A DNA stretch of 60,921 nucleotides, from NCBI RefSeq assembly GCF_900110345.1, contig NZ_FODJ01000004.1, positions 1-60,921 on the forward strand, read 5' to 3'. Source of the DNA: Amphibacillus marinus (GTDB lineage Bacteria; Bacillota; Bacilli; Bacillales; Amphibacillaceae). The translations under genes were made by a program, and so were the position numbers. The notes under the pieces are model-generated. The model had not been told where the DNA came from and did no database searches. It saw only the letters and a program-made list of their open reading frames with translations. Positions 17,051-26,281 of this stretch are shown one piece after another (the first letter of the stretch is position 1; each line of letters begins with the position of its first letter).

Positions 17051-18375
17051 TATAGATTCCCCTCCTCTTTAAATGCAGCAGTTTTACGGAATTGAAAGAT
17101 TGCGAAGATTGATACAATCAAACCGATGATTAACGAAATGGCTGCTGCCATGCTGTAATTGTTTGTGTCAAAAGTCAGTTTATAGACCCATGAAATCAAA
17201 ATATCAGTACCACCAGCATTTTGACCTTGGACAGCAGGTCCACCTTCATTAAATAAGTAAATAATATTAAAGTTGTTAAAATTCGTTGTATATTGAATAA
17301 TTAACAATGGTGCTGTTGCAAATAACAGGTGTGGTAAGGTAATATGCTGAAATTTCTGCCATCGTGAAGCACCATCCATATCGGCTGCTTCATACCAGTC
17401 ACTTGATATGCTTTGAAGTACGCCAGAGAACAAAGCGAAGATAAATGGGTAGCCAAGCCATGTTTGGATAAAGATTAATACGACTCTTGTGTAAACGGGA
17501 TCTGTTAACCAAGGTACTTCTATATTAAAGAGTGGCATCATAATATCACTATTAATTGCGCCAAATTGATCGTTAAACATGGCAGCAAAAATTAAGATGG
17601 TTACAAATGCTGGTACTGCCCATGGCAGAATTAAAATGGTCCGAATTGTTTTCTTGAATTTTACCCGAGCATCGTTAACCAGTACTGCTAAAAACAGGCC
17701 AAGTGTAATTTGAAAGGTAGTCGCAACGACAGTCCAAATAATAGTCCAAGAGAACACACTGACAAAGGTGTTGCGCCAGAGACCTACGGTAAATAAGCGA
17801 CCAAAGTTTTCAAACCCTACCCAGTCAACCAAGTTACGGGGTGGAGAATTATAAAGGTCATAATTTGTAAATGCTAATGAAATAGCGAACATTAGTGGAA
17901 ATACTACCGCAAATATTAGCAGAATGAAGCCTGGTGTCGTCAATAAGTAAGGGAATGTTTTATCATAGAAGATCCGGAGGGACTCACCTAATTTTGGCGC
18001 GATCCAACCCTCTTTAATGGCTTTGGCTTGCTTAACAGCATCCTTTACATTGAAAAAATAAAAGACAGCAGCAAATGCAATTAGAATTATTGCTAACAAA
18101 CCGTAAACGAGAAGAAAGACAGAATGATCAAGTCCAGCGATCTCGCCTAAGGTGGTAATTCCCCAGATTCCAAAACCAATAAATTCCCCAAAGGTAACAA
18201 GAAAGAGTATTTCAAATAACGCAAAGGCTATCCCTTTTAAATAACGCTTGTTGTAGAGTTGTCCAAATCCTGCAAAAATGATTGATAATACCATAGCAAT
18301 GGTAGGGTTATGCTTGCTTACATTGGTCTTTATTGTTAAATGCCCTTGTACAGACAATACATCCACCTCTTTCAA
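17050..18375 (-). CDS. ganP: Galactan oligosaccharide ABC permease, MalF-like
   Basis: A 441-residue permease. The N-terminal ~130 residues add extra helices ahead of the MalF core, beginning with a TM2-like unit (AMVLSIIFAGFGQLYNKRYL), as in GanP and MdxF of Bacillus. The core carries the EAA loop (YEAADMDGASRWQKFQHITL). The frame opens at TTG 18375, but AAAGAGGTGG inside the first codons points to TTG 18357 as the true start. It lies 150 bp after ganS; a strong hairpin separates the two. Confidence 0.92.
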   Translation of the reverse strand: MKEVDVLSVQGHLTIKTNVSKHNPTIAMVLSIIFAGFGQLYNKRYLKGIAFALFEILFLVTFGEFIGFGIWGITTLGEIAGLDHSVFLLVYGLLAIILIAFAAVFYFFNVKDAVKQAKAIKEGWIAPKLGESLRIFYDKTFPYLLTTPGFILLIFAVVFPLMFAISLAFTNYDLYNSPPRNLVDWVGFENFGRLFTVGLWRNTFVSVFSWTIIWTVVATTFQITLGLFLAVLVNDARVKFKKTIRTILILPWAVPAFVTILIFAAMFNDQFGAINSDIMMPLFNIEVPWLTDPVYTRVVLIFIQTWLGYPFIFALFSGVLQSISSDWYEAADMDGASRWQKFQHITLPHLLFATAPLLIIQYTTNFNNFNIIYLFNEGGPAVQGQNAGGTDILISWVYKLTFDTNNYSMAAAISLIIGLIVSIFAIFQFRKTAAFKEEGNL

Positions 18376-18449
18376 ATAATCTATATTTCACCTGTTTATA
18401 AGCGAGCTCCTAGCAGCATATGAACAAACTTTTTTTATCTACAGTAGAT

Positions 18450-18477
18450 GAAAGAGTGGGCGTTCTCCCACTCTTTC
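18450..18477 (-). other. Stem-loop between ganS and ganP
   Basis: A perfect 11-bp stem (GAAAGAGTGGG with CCCACTCTTTC) lies 50 bp after the binding-protein stop. On the minus strand it is followed by a small palindrome and A residues rather than T, so it more likely protects the ganS 3' end or attenuates expression of the permeases. Confidence 0.6.
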
Positions 18478-18526
18478 GTGTGTCTGGCTTAAGCACTCAG
18501 CAACTAGGCGCTTGAAGCCTTTAATG

Positions 18527-19789
18527 TTATTGGCCTTGCAATTCAATTTTGTCTTTAATATTTTGGACAATGTCGGTAAGTACTGCTTCGACTTCTCCGC
18601 CGTTAACAATAAGCTCAATTGCGTCGTCCATATCCCAAACAGGCGACATTTGCGGGATATTTGGCATTGGCGTGCCGTGTTCAACTTGCTCGGTATAGCC
18701 TGCATAAATGGGATCATTAATATTGTCTAAAATTTCAGGTCGTGGTGGTAGTTCGCCGGTCACTTCATAATAGTAATCAGAGTTCTCGTCGTTGGTTAGG
18801 AATTTGGCAAGATCCTGTGCCCAAGCTTGATTGTCTGAATAATAGGATACTAGCCATGATTTAACACCTACAAATGATGGGGCAACCGCACCATTGATCT
18901 GAGGCAATGGTGCTGTAGCTAAATCATCACCCAGTGCTTGTCCATAAATAGGCATATTCCAAGGTCCACTAACGACCATTCCAACACGTCCTTCAGAGAA
19001 TAACCCATCTAATACATCAACGGTAACGGTTCTCGGTATCGCACCAGATGTAATAAATTCTTGGTATTTCTCCAATCCTTCAATTGCTCCAGCATTATCT
19101 AAGCCAATGTCACTAGGGTCGTATACACCATCTTCTTCCGCAAATACATAGCCACCGTAGCCATTAATAAATGAATATAAATAGTAAAATTCAGGTGAGA
19201 CAAGAAATCCGTAGAGATCTGAGTCATGTTCGCGTAAGTCTTGTGACATTGTCAATACGTCTTCAATGGTCTCTGGTGCTTCATCAATAAGACTTTTATT
19301 GTAAAATGCAAAGTACGTTTCAATAGCGACAGGTGCACCGTAAATATCACCTTCGTAAGTGAAGGCTTCAATAGCTGCATCAGTAAAATTTGCAAGTTCT
19401 TCATCTGTATACGTTAATGGCACTGCTAATCCTTGAACGACTGCGTCACCTAAACGATCTTGGGGCTGAAAGAATAAATCTGGTCCGGTCCCACCAGGTC
19501 CAGCTAAAGCTAACTCTTCTAATTGATCGGGCAAGGCAATGCGCTCAAACTTAATTTCAATGCCTGTTTCTTCAGTATAATTAGCGAACTGTTCAAGGTG
19601 AACGTCCTCAGCAATGTCCTCATCATTAATCCAAACAACTAATTCATCTGGCTTGGCAGGCATACCATCCTCACCAATCTCGGGAGCGTCCCCCACCTGG
19701 TCGCGGTCTGGGGCACAGGCAGTAACAATCATTAACCCTACCATTAAAAGTAATAAAAAAAAGCGTGATCTATTCATCGATTTAAACAT
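18527..19789 (-). CDS. ganS: Galactan oligosaccharide-binding lipoprotein, MalE-like
   Basis: A 420-residue family-1 carbohydrate-binding protein. Signal peptide with lipobox VTAC (Cys25), then an acidic linker and KPDELVVWINDEDIAEDVHL, the usual SBP_bac_1 start. Later motifs include GVKSWLVSYYSDNQAWAQDL. ATG follows GGAGG by seven bases. It is the first gene of the operon and delivers galacto-oligosaccharides to GanPQ. Assignment to galactan rather than maltodextrin rests on operon partners GH42 and GH53. Confidence 0.9.
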   Translation of the reverse strand: MFKSMNRSRFFLLLLMVGLMIVTACAPDRDQVGDAPEIGEDGMPAKPDELVVWINDEDIAEDVHLEQFANYTEETGIEIKFERIALPDQLEELALAGPGGTGPDLFFQPQDRLGDAVVQGLAVPLTYTDEELANFTDAAIEAFTYEGDIYGAPVAIETYFAFYNKSLIDEAPETIEDVLTMSQDLREHDSDLYGFLVSPEFYYLYSFINGYGGYVFAEEDGVYDPSDIGLDNAGAIEGLEKYQEFITSGAIPRTVTVDVLDGLFSEGRVGMVVSGPWNMPIYGQALGDDLATAPLPQINGAVAPSFVGVKSWLVSYYSDNQAWAQDLAKFLTNDENSDYYYEVTGELPPRPEILDNINDPIYAGYTEQVEHGTPMPNIPQMSPVWDMDDAIELIVNGGEVEAVLTDIVQNIKDKIELQGQ

Positions 19790-19840
19790 AAAAAAACCTC
19801 CAATTAATTAATAAATTAATTTAACTAAGCTTACAAAATA

Positions 19841-19857
19841 ATTATAAAACGTTTTCA
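19841..19857 (-). promoter_or_regulatory. ganS promoter -10 with overlapping cre-like operator
   Basis: The minus strand carries TATAAT (19841-19846) overlapped by TGAAAACGTTTTAT (19844-19857), which matches the CcpA cre consensus TGWAANCGNTNWCA at 12 of 14 positions and has the AAACGTTT core of LacI-family operators. The -35 is weak. Binding here would block the promoter. Either CcpA or a GanR-like LacI protein could use it. Confidence 0.6.
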
Positions 19858-20243
19858 TAATATTTTATATATTAAAATATTCTCAATAAGTTTCAAATAA
19901 TTAAACTTATATTGACTGTAATCCGCTTTCTAAATATCTAAAGCAGAATGTATGATCGTCTTCATTTTGAAATTTTCTATCTCAATTTTCGCAGCTACAT
20001 ATTAAGGTTCAGCTAAGCAAGCTCTGCAGTAAGAAAATCCATTGCTTTTCGGAACAACATAGCCCGCCAAGCTGAAGCAGAAAGTCAACACTGGTATTAC
20101 ATACCGAATCTCCCAAAACGGTCAAGGCTTAATGCCCTTTTTCAATATGCGAAAAATGAGTTACTATCTAATGCTTGCATACCTTGCTGTAGGCTCTCTA
20201 AAAAATAAAAATAGAGCCCCAGCTTTATTCAGTCGCTGTGACC
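19858..20243. other. Intergenic region with a protein-like fragment and a hairpin
   Basis: Apart from the ganS promoter, the region contains an open fragment at 20017-20208 (next entry) and a hairpin at 20192-20217 (GGCTCT with AGAGCC, A/T-rich loop) that may end the methyltransferase transcript or the fragment. Confidence 0.45.
20017..20208 (+). pseudogene. Open coding remnant, 63 codons
   Basis: A plus-strand frame starting right after a stop encodes a well-balanced peptide (including RQAEAESQHWYYIPNLPKRS and LNALFQYAKNELL) to TAA at 20208. It has no ribosome binding site or start, so it looks like the 3' end of a lost gene. I cannot identify it. Confidence 0.3.
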
Positions 20244-20993
20244 CTAGATAACTTTTGTAGCTGCGAACACGCGGTAATCGAGTACGTTCATATATTTCAT
20301 CGTGATATTGTAATAACTAACCATCATTTCATATAACTCTGGTTTAAAAATTAGCGAAAAATCAAACTCTGGAACAGACTGGTTTTGAAACAAGTTTGGA
20401 ATAGTCAGGGTATTTACGTTTTTAAAGCCAGCCTGTTTAAATAGTTTAAGCCAGTCATTCTCTAATAAAATCGATTCAAATCCGTAAAAAGCTTGAATTT
20501 CTTGCTCGTTTTCTTGAGGAAGTGGTTCATTAATCGTTAGTTCGTTTGCAATTAATGAGCCATTAGGTTTTAAGACTCGATAAATTTCAGTTAATGCTTT
20601 TGGTTGATTAACAAAAGCAAGTACCGATTCAGCTAGAACGATGTCAAAGAAAGCATCCTCCACTGGTAACGCTTCAACGGAACCATGCAGGATATTAGCG
20701 TCTAAATCATCTCTAATCATTCTTTCCCTTGCTCGAATTACCATATTAGGGTTAATATCAATGCCGGTAACATGGGCGTCATAGGTTTCCACTAAATACG
20801 CTATTGTTTGCCCTGTCCCACAACCAACGTCTAATATCGTTGCCCCCTTGTTGATTTCTTTACAAGTAAGGATATCACGTGTTAACTCTATTCCCCCAGG
20901 GTGTGCACCACCAATACCAAGTTTAGAAAGAAAATTAAGGTAGTTCATCTCTTGAATAATTATCACCTTCTTATGCTTTATGATGTATAGCAT
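20244..20993 (-). CDS. Class I SAM-dependent methyltransferase
   Basis: A Rossmann-fold methyltransferase. Motif I is ILDVGCGTGQT, followed by VTGIDINPNMV (motif II acidic residue), FFDIVLAESVLAF (motif IV) and RVLKPNGSLIANE (motif V-VI). The variable C-terminal part, which would set the substrate, has no feature I recognise. The 5' end is uncertain: the first ATG (20993) has a poor ribosome binding site, and ATG 20948 (MNYLNFLSKLGIGG) follows AAGGTGA at a long distance. It is a single gene with its own hairpin downstream. Small-molecule methylation is likely; no partner gene indicates the substrate. Confidence 0.85.
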   Translation of the reverse strand: MLYIIKHKKVIIIQEMNYLNFLSKLGIGGAHPGGIELTRDILTCKEINKGATILDVGCGTGQTIAYLVETYDAHVTGIDINPNMVIRARERMIRDDLDANILHGSVEALPVEDAFFDIVLAESVLAFVNQPKALTEIYRVLKPNGSLIANELTINEPLPQENEQEIQAFYGFESILLENDWLKLFKQAGFKNVNTLTIPNLFQNQSVPEFDFSLIFKPELYEMMVSYYNITMKYMNVLDYRVFAATKVI

Positions 20994-21291
20994 ATGAGAG
21001 CCTAGATAGAAGGTGCGTGTTTTCTAACAGGTATTTATCCTGCACAGATAAAGGGTCATAAGTTAATGATTCAAAAGACCTAACGAAAAAATAGAGCTAG
21101 GCCTTTTCGTTGATGCGCCTACTTTTTTAGAGTGGAGAAATATTACAGTGTAGTCTAATCAAAGTATGGATAGAGGTATTTATGGTAAAATAGTAACTTT
21201 TGTTGAAAAAATTCTAATTATAGTTATTTTATCCTGGTTTTTGTCGATATAAGAAGAGTATTTAATTTTTTGTCTAGGAGGTGAGGCTACA

Positions 21292-22947
21292 TTGGTAAGT
21301 TTAGCTACCAATTTAGTCAAGAGTTTGAAGCGCTTGGGGTGTGAGAAGGTTTTTGGCATACCAGGTAAACCGATAGCACCATTACTTATTGAGATGGAAA
21401 AACAGGATGTGCGCTTTGTTCTGGCTAGACATGAATGCGGAGCGGGCTATATGGCAACAGGCTATGCCTTGCAAAACAAAACACTTGGTGTTGCTCTGGG
21501 TACATCTGGTCCAGGGGGGACAAATATGCTGACGGCAGCAGGTCAAGCAAAAGCCTTCAATGCACCCGTTCTATTTATTACGGGTCATCCCCCTTTACGT
21601 GATTCTGGTAAAGCGGTTGGACAAGACTCTAGTCAGTTCGGTACTGATTTAGTTGAGCTGTTTAAGCCATTAACGCTCTTTAGTGCACGAATTGATGATG
21701 CAACTTTACTTGAAGGCTATCTTCAGCATGCGCTTCAAAAGGCACTTACTGGTAGTAAAGGGCCTGTGCATTTATCAATTCCATTGGATGTTCTAGGCAC
21801 AGATCTACCAGTGTTTCAGTTTCCTAATTGGGAAATTACTGACGAAGTTGTTTCAGCAAATCTTGAGCGTGTTGCGAGCAGCCTGCAAGGGGCAAAAAGA
21901 CCGGTTGTACTTGTAGGTAAGGGTCTACATAGTGCCAAAGCCTATCAAGAGCTGCAACAATTTGTAGAAGCGTGGCAGATTCCGATCATGACAACGCCTG
22001 GCGGAAAAGGCAGTTTCCCGACTAAGCACCCACTATCGTTAGGAAGCTTTGGACTGGGTGGAACAGCGGCAGCAGATGCTTATCTTCGTGAGGGTGTTGA
22101 TGTCATGGTTGTCATCGGTACGCGTTTATCTGATATGTCAACAGCAGGTCTAACTCCAGAATCGTACCCAAATCAGATTATTCAATTTGATCAAGACCCG
22201 ACCTTTGTTGGAAAAACGATTGAGGTTGACACCTTGTTTGTTAAGGGCGATGCTAAAGGCAACTTAGCTGAACTTAATAGCCGTTATTCAAAAACGGATC
22301 GCAATAGGCTTGACTTGTCGCCCTATTGGTTAGAGGAAAATCAACAATGTAAGGCAATGGCAAGACAAGCGTCTAATCATGCACGCTTATCAACGGCTAG
22401 CGCTATGATTAAACTACGTAACTGTTTACCAGATCAAACAATTGTATATGGTGATGATGGTAGCCACACCTTCTACGGTATTAAGTATTTCGATACGATT
22501 CACCCGGGGACATTTTTCTTTGATGATGTCTTTGGGGCAATGGGACATGGTTTAGGTCTATCAATTGGAGCTGCGTTAGCGGAGCCGGAAGCACCAGTTG
22601 TTTGTTTCGTTGGCGATGGCTGTTTAATGATGCACGGTATGGAATTATCAGCTGCTGTTGATCAGCAAGCTAATATGACATTTGTTGTATTTAATAATGG
22701 CATGCTTGATATGGTTGATAAGGGGATGAAGCACGGACTTGGTCAAGCCGTGGGTACCCAATACCGTCATGGGATTCATGCAGCACAGTTTGGCGAATCG
22801 CTAGGGGTAACAAGTGTTCGTTGTGAGTCGATTGATGAAATTGAACATGCTATTGCAGCTAGTTTAGCCCACTCTGGTCCATATCTAATTGAATTGTTAA
22901 CCTTAAAGGATGAGGTGCCTCCAACAATGAAACGCGCTAAATTTTAG
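21292..22947 (+). CDS. Thiamine diphosphate-dependent enzyme, acetolactate-synthase-like
   Basis: A 551-residue three-domain ThDP enzyme. The N-terminal PYR domain has the activating Glu (E48, ARHECGAGYMATGYA). The central domain follows (RPVVLVGKGLHS). The C-terminal PP domain has the GDG...NN ThDP motif (GDGCLMMHGMELSAAVDQQA to FVVFNN). The TTG start is set by AGGAGGTGAG. ThDP enzymes of this group condense or decarboxylate 2-oxo acids. The sequence is not close enough to IlvB, AlsS or benzoylformate decarboxylase for me to name the reaction. It leads an operon with a carboxymuconolactone-decarboxylase-like protein, an unknown protein and a chemotaxis receptor, which suggests a carbon-compound catabolic step rather than branched-chain amino acid synthesis. 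Confidence 0.85.
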   Translation: MVSLATNLVKSLKRLGCEKVFGIPGKPIAPLLIEMEKQDVRFVLARHECGAGYMATGYALQNKTLGVALGTSGPGGTNMLTAAGQAKAFNAPVLFITGHPPLRDSGKAVGQDSSQFGTDLVELFKPLTLFSARIDDATLLEGYLQHALQKALTGSKGPVHLSIPLDVLGTDLPVFQFPNWEITDEVVSANLERVASSLQGAKRPVVLVGKGLHSAKAYQELQQFVEAWQIPIMTTPGGKGSFPTKHPLSLGSFGLGGTAAADAYLREGVDVMVVIGTRLSDMSTAGLTPESYPNQIIQFDQDPTFVGKTIEVDTLFVKGDAKGNLAELNSRYSKTDRNRLDLSPYWLEENQQCKAMARQASNHARLSTASAMIKLRNCLPDQTIVYGDDGSHTFYGIKYFDTIHPGTFFFDDVFGAMGHGLGLSIGAALAEPEAPVVCFVGDGCLMMHGMELSAAVDQQANMTFVVFNNGMLDMVDKGMKHGLGQAVGTQYRHGIHAAQFGESLGVTSVRCESIDEIEHAIAASLAHSGPYLIELLTLKDEVPPTMKRAKF

Positions 22948-22989
22948 CAAATAGGCTAATTATTAAAATTAAAAAAGTGGGTGATCAAA

Positions 22990-23367
22990 GTGGATAAACA
23001 AGCATTTGGTTGGCGCAAAATAGAAGAGCTAGCAGGTGAACAGGGCATAAAATCAATGAAGGCTGTTGAAGAATTTTCGCCGCGGTTAGCTAAGCTAGCT
23101 TTGGAGTTTGGTTATGGTGATGTATATGCAGACGATAGTCTAACCATGCAACAGCGTGCGCTTATCACCCTGTCTTCACTCATAACTCAAGGGGATGCTG
23201 GGCGAGGTTTGCATTATCATTTTAGAGCTGCCTTAAATATCGGTCTTGAGAAGGCACAAATTTTAGAGCTTATTAATCATTGCAGTGCCTATGCTGGGTT
23301 TCCTAAGGCAATTCATGCCTTACATATTTTTAAAGAAGTACTTGAGCAAGCAGAACAAAAAAAATAG
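22990..23367 (+). CDS. Carboxymuconolactone decarboxylase-family protein
   Basis: An all-helical protein of about 125 residues with the family core (QRALITLSSLITQGDAGRGL, then LHYHFRAALNIGLEKAQILE and AYAGFPKAIHAL). The AhpD CxxC pair is absent, so peroxidase-reductase activity is unlikely; it may be a decarboxylase or lactone-processing subunit. The frame is open from GTG 22981, but GTG 22990 is better spaced from AAGTGGGTG. It lies 42 bp after the ThDP enzyme in the same operon. Confidence 0.85.
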   Translation: MDKQAFGWRKIEELAGEQGIKSMKAVEEFSPRLAKLALEFGYGDVYADDSLTMQQRALITLSSLITQGDAGRGLHYHFRAALNIGLEKAQILELINHCSAYAGFPKAIHALHIFKEVLEQAEQKK

Positions 23368-23380
23368 GAGGAATGTAAAA

Positions 23381-23761
23381 ATGAGTAAATATGAGTATAA
23401 AGAGTATAAGGATGTTTTTTACTTTAATTATAAAGAAATGGCACAAACTGTTGCTGAAGCAAAACAACAGGCTGACTTTGTTAGATCTCAGCTCCAAAAG
23501 CCTACTGTTAAGAAATTTCTTAATGATAATAGCCTTATTCAAGGGGTAGCAACACAGGATGTTAATCAAGTATGGGGAGAGTTAATGCAGGATATTGCAA
23601 AGTATGTTGAGAAGACTGCTACTGTAGCACCTAACGTAACGCTTAAGATGCAGTTAAATAGATTATCCCGTTCTGCTGGAACGTATGAAAGCCTAAAAGC
23701 TTTTACGAGTGTTGGCGAAGCAAAAACGTTTCTAGGCGTAGAAGATATGGAAGCCTTGTAA
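23381..23761 (+). CDS. Hypothetical soluble protein in the ThDP/MCP operon
   Basis: A 126-residue helical, acidic protein. ATG 23381 is 8 bases after AGGAGG; the frame is open further upstream, overlapping the previous gene, but this start is clearly preferred. It begins with an unusually Tyr-rich stretch ([20 protein letters not shown]). No signal peptide, membrane segment or Cys is evident. I do not recognise a family. It is tightly placed between the decarboxylase-like gene and the chemotaxis receptor (12 bp), so it may help join signal and enzyme. Confidence 0.6.
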   Translation: MSKYEYKEYKDVFYFNYKEMAQTVAEAKQQADFVRSQLQKPTVKKFLNDNSLIQGVATQDVNQVWGELMQDIAKYVEKTATVAPNVTLKMQLNRLSRSAGTYESLKAFTSVGEAKTFLGVEDMEAL

Positions 23762-23772
23762 GGATGATAGTG

Positions 23773-24960
23773 ATGAAAAATGATTCAGTTTTAACTGTGA
23801 AGAAAAATGCAAAAAGAAATTTTATTGTCTATTCTATTTGTATGGCAATTCTACCCATGATTACAATGGTCACTATTGTCGATTTATTGTCCCTCAGCTT
23901 GACAAATATCTATTTTATCATAGGGGCTGTGTTGGTCATTCTTGTTGTCATCACCTTAGCTTTTCTATTTGCTAAGGCTCTCTTTAAAGAAAAGGGTACT
24001 ATTGAAGCAGATGAGTCAAAGCCTTTAGAAGAAGCAGTCGGGCATGATCAGGATACAAAAGCGCTCACTTCACAAACGGCTACTGTTGCGAACCAATTAA
24101 TGTCAACGACGAAGGAATCTAGTGATGCAGTAAGTGAAATTTCACAGACGATGCAGGAAATGGCATCTGGTGCTGATGCGCAAGCAAATGAAATTCATGA
24201 AATTAATCAGACCTCAGGACAAATCTTTTTTAGTCTTCAGGAAATTGTGGAGAGCATTAGCTTTGTTTCTGAAACGTCTAAGCAAGCAATTGGTCAATCA
24301 AGCGAGGGAGACAAGGCTGTTGAGAAAATCATGAGCCAAATGGATTTAATTGCTGATCAGGTGGGGCAATCAATTGAAGTTGTCCATCAACTTGATCAGA
24401 AAACAAATCAGGTTGGCGATATTTTGTCATTAATTACTGACATTTCCAATCAGACCAATCTATTAGCGTTGAATGCAGCAATCGAAGCGGCGCGTGCAGG
24501 TGAGCACGGCAAAGGATTTTCTGTAGTTGCTGATGAGGTTAGAAAACTAGCTGAACAAACGAATGATGCAACAAACAAAACACAAGGTCTTATCCAAGAG
24601 ATTCAAGTAGGTACTTCGCAAGTAATTGAAGTTATTACCAAGGGTGGCCAATCAATTAAAGATGGCGCTCAGTTAAACGAAAATGTTAAGAAAGTCTTTC
24701 ATAATATTGCAGGCAATGTTAATGAGGTCGATGAATTTATTCAAGATCTAAATGCTGCGATCGGTGATGTTACCTCCAATATGAAGCAAGTTAATAGCTC
24801 GATTGAGAAAGTATCTGAAGAGGTAAGTAATTCAAATGGTAACATTGAAAACATTGTAGCTGTCATTGAACAGCTAAATGCTTCAATGCAGGAAGTAGCA
24901 AGCTCATCAGATCTGCTTTCAAATATTGCAAATAAGTTAAATGATCAGATTAATGAATAG
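23773..24960 (+). CDS. Methyl-accepting chemotaxis protein without extracellular sensor
   Basis: About 395 residues from ATG 23773 (AAGGA eight bases upstream; an ATG at 23764 is less likely). Two membrane helices near residues 17-37 and 45-66 are separated by a short external loop, so no periplasmic ligand domain exists. A cytoplasmic linker and a long coiled-coil signalling domain follow, with the invariant tip ([20 protein letters not shown]) that binds CheA and CheW. It must sense an internal cue or a membrane/partner protein. It is the last gene of the ThDP operon, followed by a strong terminator. The genetic link suggests taxis toward the compound metabolised by the operon. Confidence 0.92.
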   Translation: MKNDSVLTVKKNAKRNFIVYSICMAILPMITMVTIVDLLSLSLTNIYFIIGAVLVILVVITLAFLFAKALFKEKGTIEADESKPLEEAVGHDQDTKALTSQTATVANQLMSTTKESSDAVSEISQTMQEMASGADAQANEIHEINQTSGQIFFSLQEIVESISFVSETSKQAIGQSSEGDKAVEKIMSQMDLIADQVGQSIEVVHQLDQKTNQVGDILSLITDISNQTNLLALNAAIEAARAGEHGKGFSVVADEVRKLAEQTNDATNKTQGLIQEIQVGTSQVIEVITKGGQSIKDGAQLNENVKKVFHNIAGNVNEVDEFIQDLNAAIGDVTSNMKQVNSSIEKVSEEVSNSNGNIENIVAVIEQLNASMQEVASSSDLLSNIANKLNDQINE

Positions 24961-24970
24961 CTATTAAAGA

Positions 24971-25010
24971 GAACGTGATGCACTGATTCTTGAAAGGGTG
25001 TATCACGTTC
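24971..25010 (+). terminator. Rho-independent terminator after the MCP gene
   Basis: A 13-bp stem (GAACGTGATGCAC with GTGTATCACGTTC, one wobble pair) with a 14-base loop and TTTT tail, 11 bp after the stop codon. Confidence 0.85.
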
Positions 25011-25056
25011 TTTTAATCTTAACGGTTAATCTTACAAGAAAATGCATGATCGGTAA

Positions 25057-25107
25057 TTGACAAGCTGAAGTCAGTAAGATAGAATTGAAAAAATGAAAGC
25101 GTTATCA
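25057..25107 (+). promoter_or_regulatory. Sigma-A promoter plus perfect cre-type site of the LacI-family gene
   Basis: TTGACA (25057-25062) and TAGAAT (25080-25085) are separated by 17 bp. The box TGAAAGCGTTATCA at 25094-25107 matches the cre consensus at all 14 positions and lies on the expected transcription start, where binding would block initiation. It can serve CcpA or autoregulation by the encoded LacI-type protein. Confidence 0.8.
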
Positions 25108-25160
25108 TTTTAGCTTTTACTGAGGTACGTGCCTCAATAAAAGTAGAGACGGTGAATTTT

Positions 25161-26186
25161 ATGAAAGTAACTGCAAAAAAAATAGCTGAAGAATTAAATC
25201 TATCTCTAGCGACAGTTGACCGCGCCCTTCATAGTAGGGGAAATGTAAGTCCAAAGACGGTCCAACGTGTTTTAGCTAAAGCAAAGGAGTTAAATTACAA
25301 GCCGAATAAGTCTGCTCTTTTTTTATCTAAGAGAAAGTACGTCCGGCTAGCATTTTTATTCCCTCATTATCCTGCTTACTTTTGGGAAGGAATTGAGACG
25401 GGCATTCAGTCAGCCCTAGACGATGTTCAGGATTACGGCTTTGAAATTAATATTTTTAAAACGAATTATTGTTTAAAGGATCAGAAGGAAGCTGTTGAAG
25501 AAATTATTGCCACCAACCTGTACAATGGCTTAGTTATCTGCCCAGTTGATGATCAACAATTAACACAATTGATCGCTGAAACAGGTGGCGATGATTTTGC
25601 TATTTTCACCTTTAATAACGATTCCCCTCTTAGCAATCGCTTATCATATGTAGGAGCAAATTATCATCAGGCAGGCAGATTAGCTGGTGAAGTATTAAGT
25701 CTGCTTACCTATCAACCCAAGCAGCTTGCTCTCATAGTAGATGATAGTAACACAAACCAAATGCGTGACAAGCGGCAAGGCTTTGAGACATTTATGGCTG
25801 AGCAAAGTCCATTAACAAATGTACATGTTTTAAAAATTAATAACAGCCAATTAGATCAATCAATTAGAAGCTGTTTAGAGCAGCTAACGTCTGCTGATGG
25901 CATTTATGTCGCTTGTGGGTCATTAGCAGAGGTTGCTAATGCAATGACTCATTTTCCTGAATTTATTAACGTTAAATTAATTGGTCATGACATGAGTCAG
26001 GCAATCTATCAACATTTGCAACAAGGTACTGTTGCAGCAACGATCTGTCAAAATCCTTATTATCAGGGTATTCTAGCCGTAAGAACAGCATTTGACCATC
26101 TTATGCTCGAACAGCCAATTGATAATAAGGAGAAGATTGTTAAGCTAGAAATCGTAACTAAGGAAAATTCTTTTTATTATTTATGA
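25161..26186 (+). CDS. LacI-family transcriptional regulator
   Basis: A 341-residue regulator from ATG 25161 (GACGGTGA upstream; an in-frame GTG at 25152 is less likely). The N-terminal helix-turn-helix reads VTAKKIAEELNLSLATVDRA, with the hinge NYKPNKSALFLSKRK. The C-terminal part is a periplasmic-binding-protein-like sugar domain (VRLAFLFPHYPAYFWEGIET). The form with RALHSRGNVSPKT belongs to the subgroup with a Peripla_BP_4-type ligand domain. It is a single gene between two terminators. Its target is not proven; the gan operon, 5 kb away with a LacI/cre-type operator, is a plausible candidate. Confidence 0.9.
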   Translation: MKVTAKKIAEELNLSLATVDRALHSRGNVSPKTVQRVLAKAKELNYKPNKSALFLSKRKYVRLAFLFPHYPAYFWEGIETGIQSALDDVQDYGFEINIFKTNYCLKDQKEAVEEIIATNLYNGLVICPVDDQQLTQLIAETGGDDFAIFTFNNDSPLSNRLSYVGANYHQAGRLAGEVLSLLTYQPKQLALIVDDSNTNQMRDKRQGFETFMAEQSPLTNVHVLKINNSQLDQSIRSCLEQLTSADGIYVACGSLAEVANAMTHFPEFINVKLIGHDMSQAIYQHLQQGTVAATICQNPYYQGILAVRTAFDHLMLEQPIDNKEKIVKLEIVTKENSFYYL

Positions 26187-26226
26187 GTTAATGATTTTTT
26201 AAAATAAAGCTGGGCTAAATTAAATA

Positions 26227-26258
26227 AGGAGAAGTGCATATGTAATCGCACTTCTCCT
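26227..26258. terminator. Bidirectional terminator between lacI-type gene and P-type ATPase
   Basis: An 11-bp perfect stem (AGGAGAAGTGC with GCACTTCTCCT) with a 10-base loop between converging genes. A/T-rich tails lie on both sides. Confidence 0.75.
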
Positions 26259-26281
26259 ATTCTATTAAAGCTTATTGTATG

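Noticed and set aside
25161-26186. Calling the LacI-family gene ganR
   Set aside because: It is 5 kb from the gan operon with other operons between; the shared operator type is generic for LacI and CcpA.
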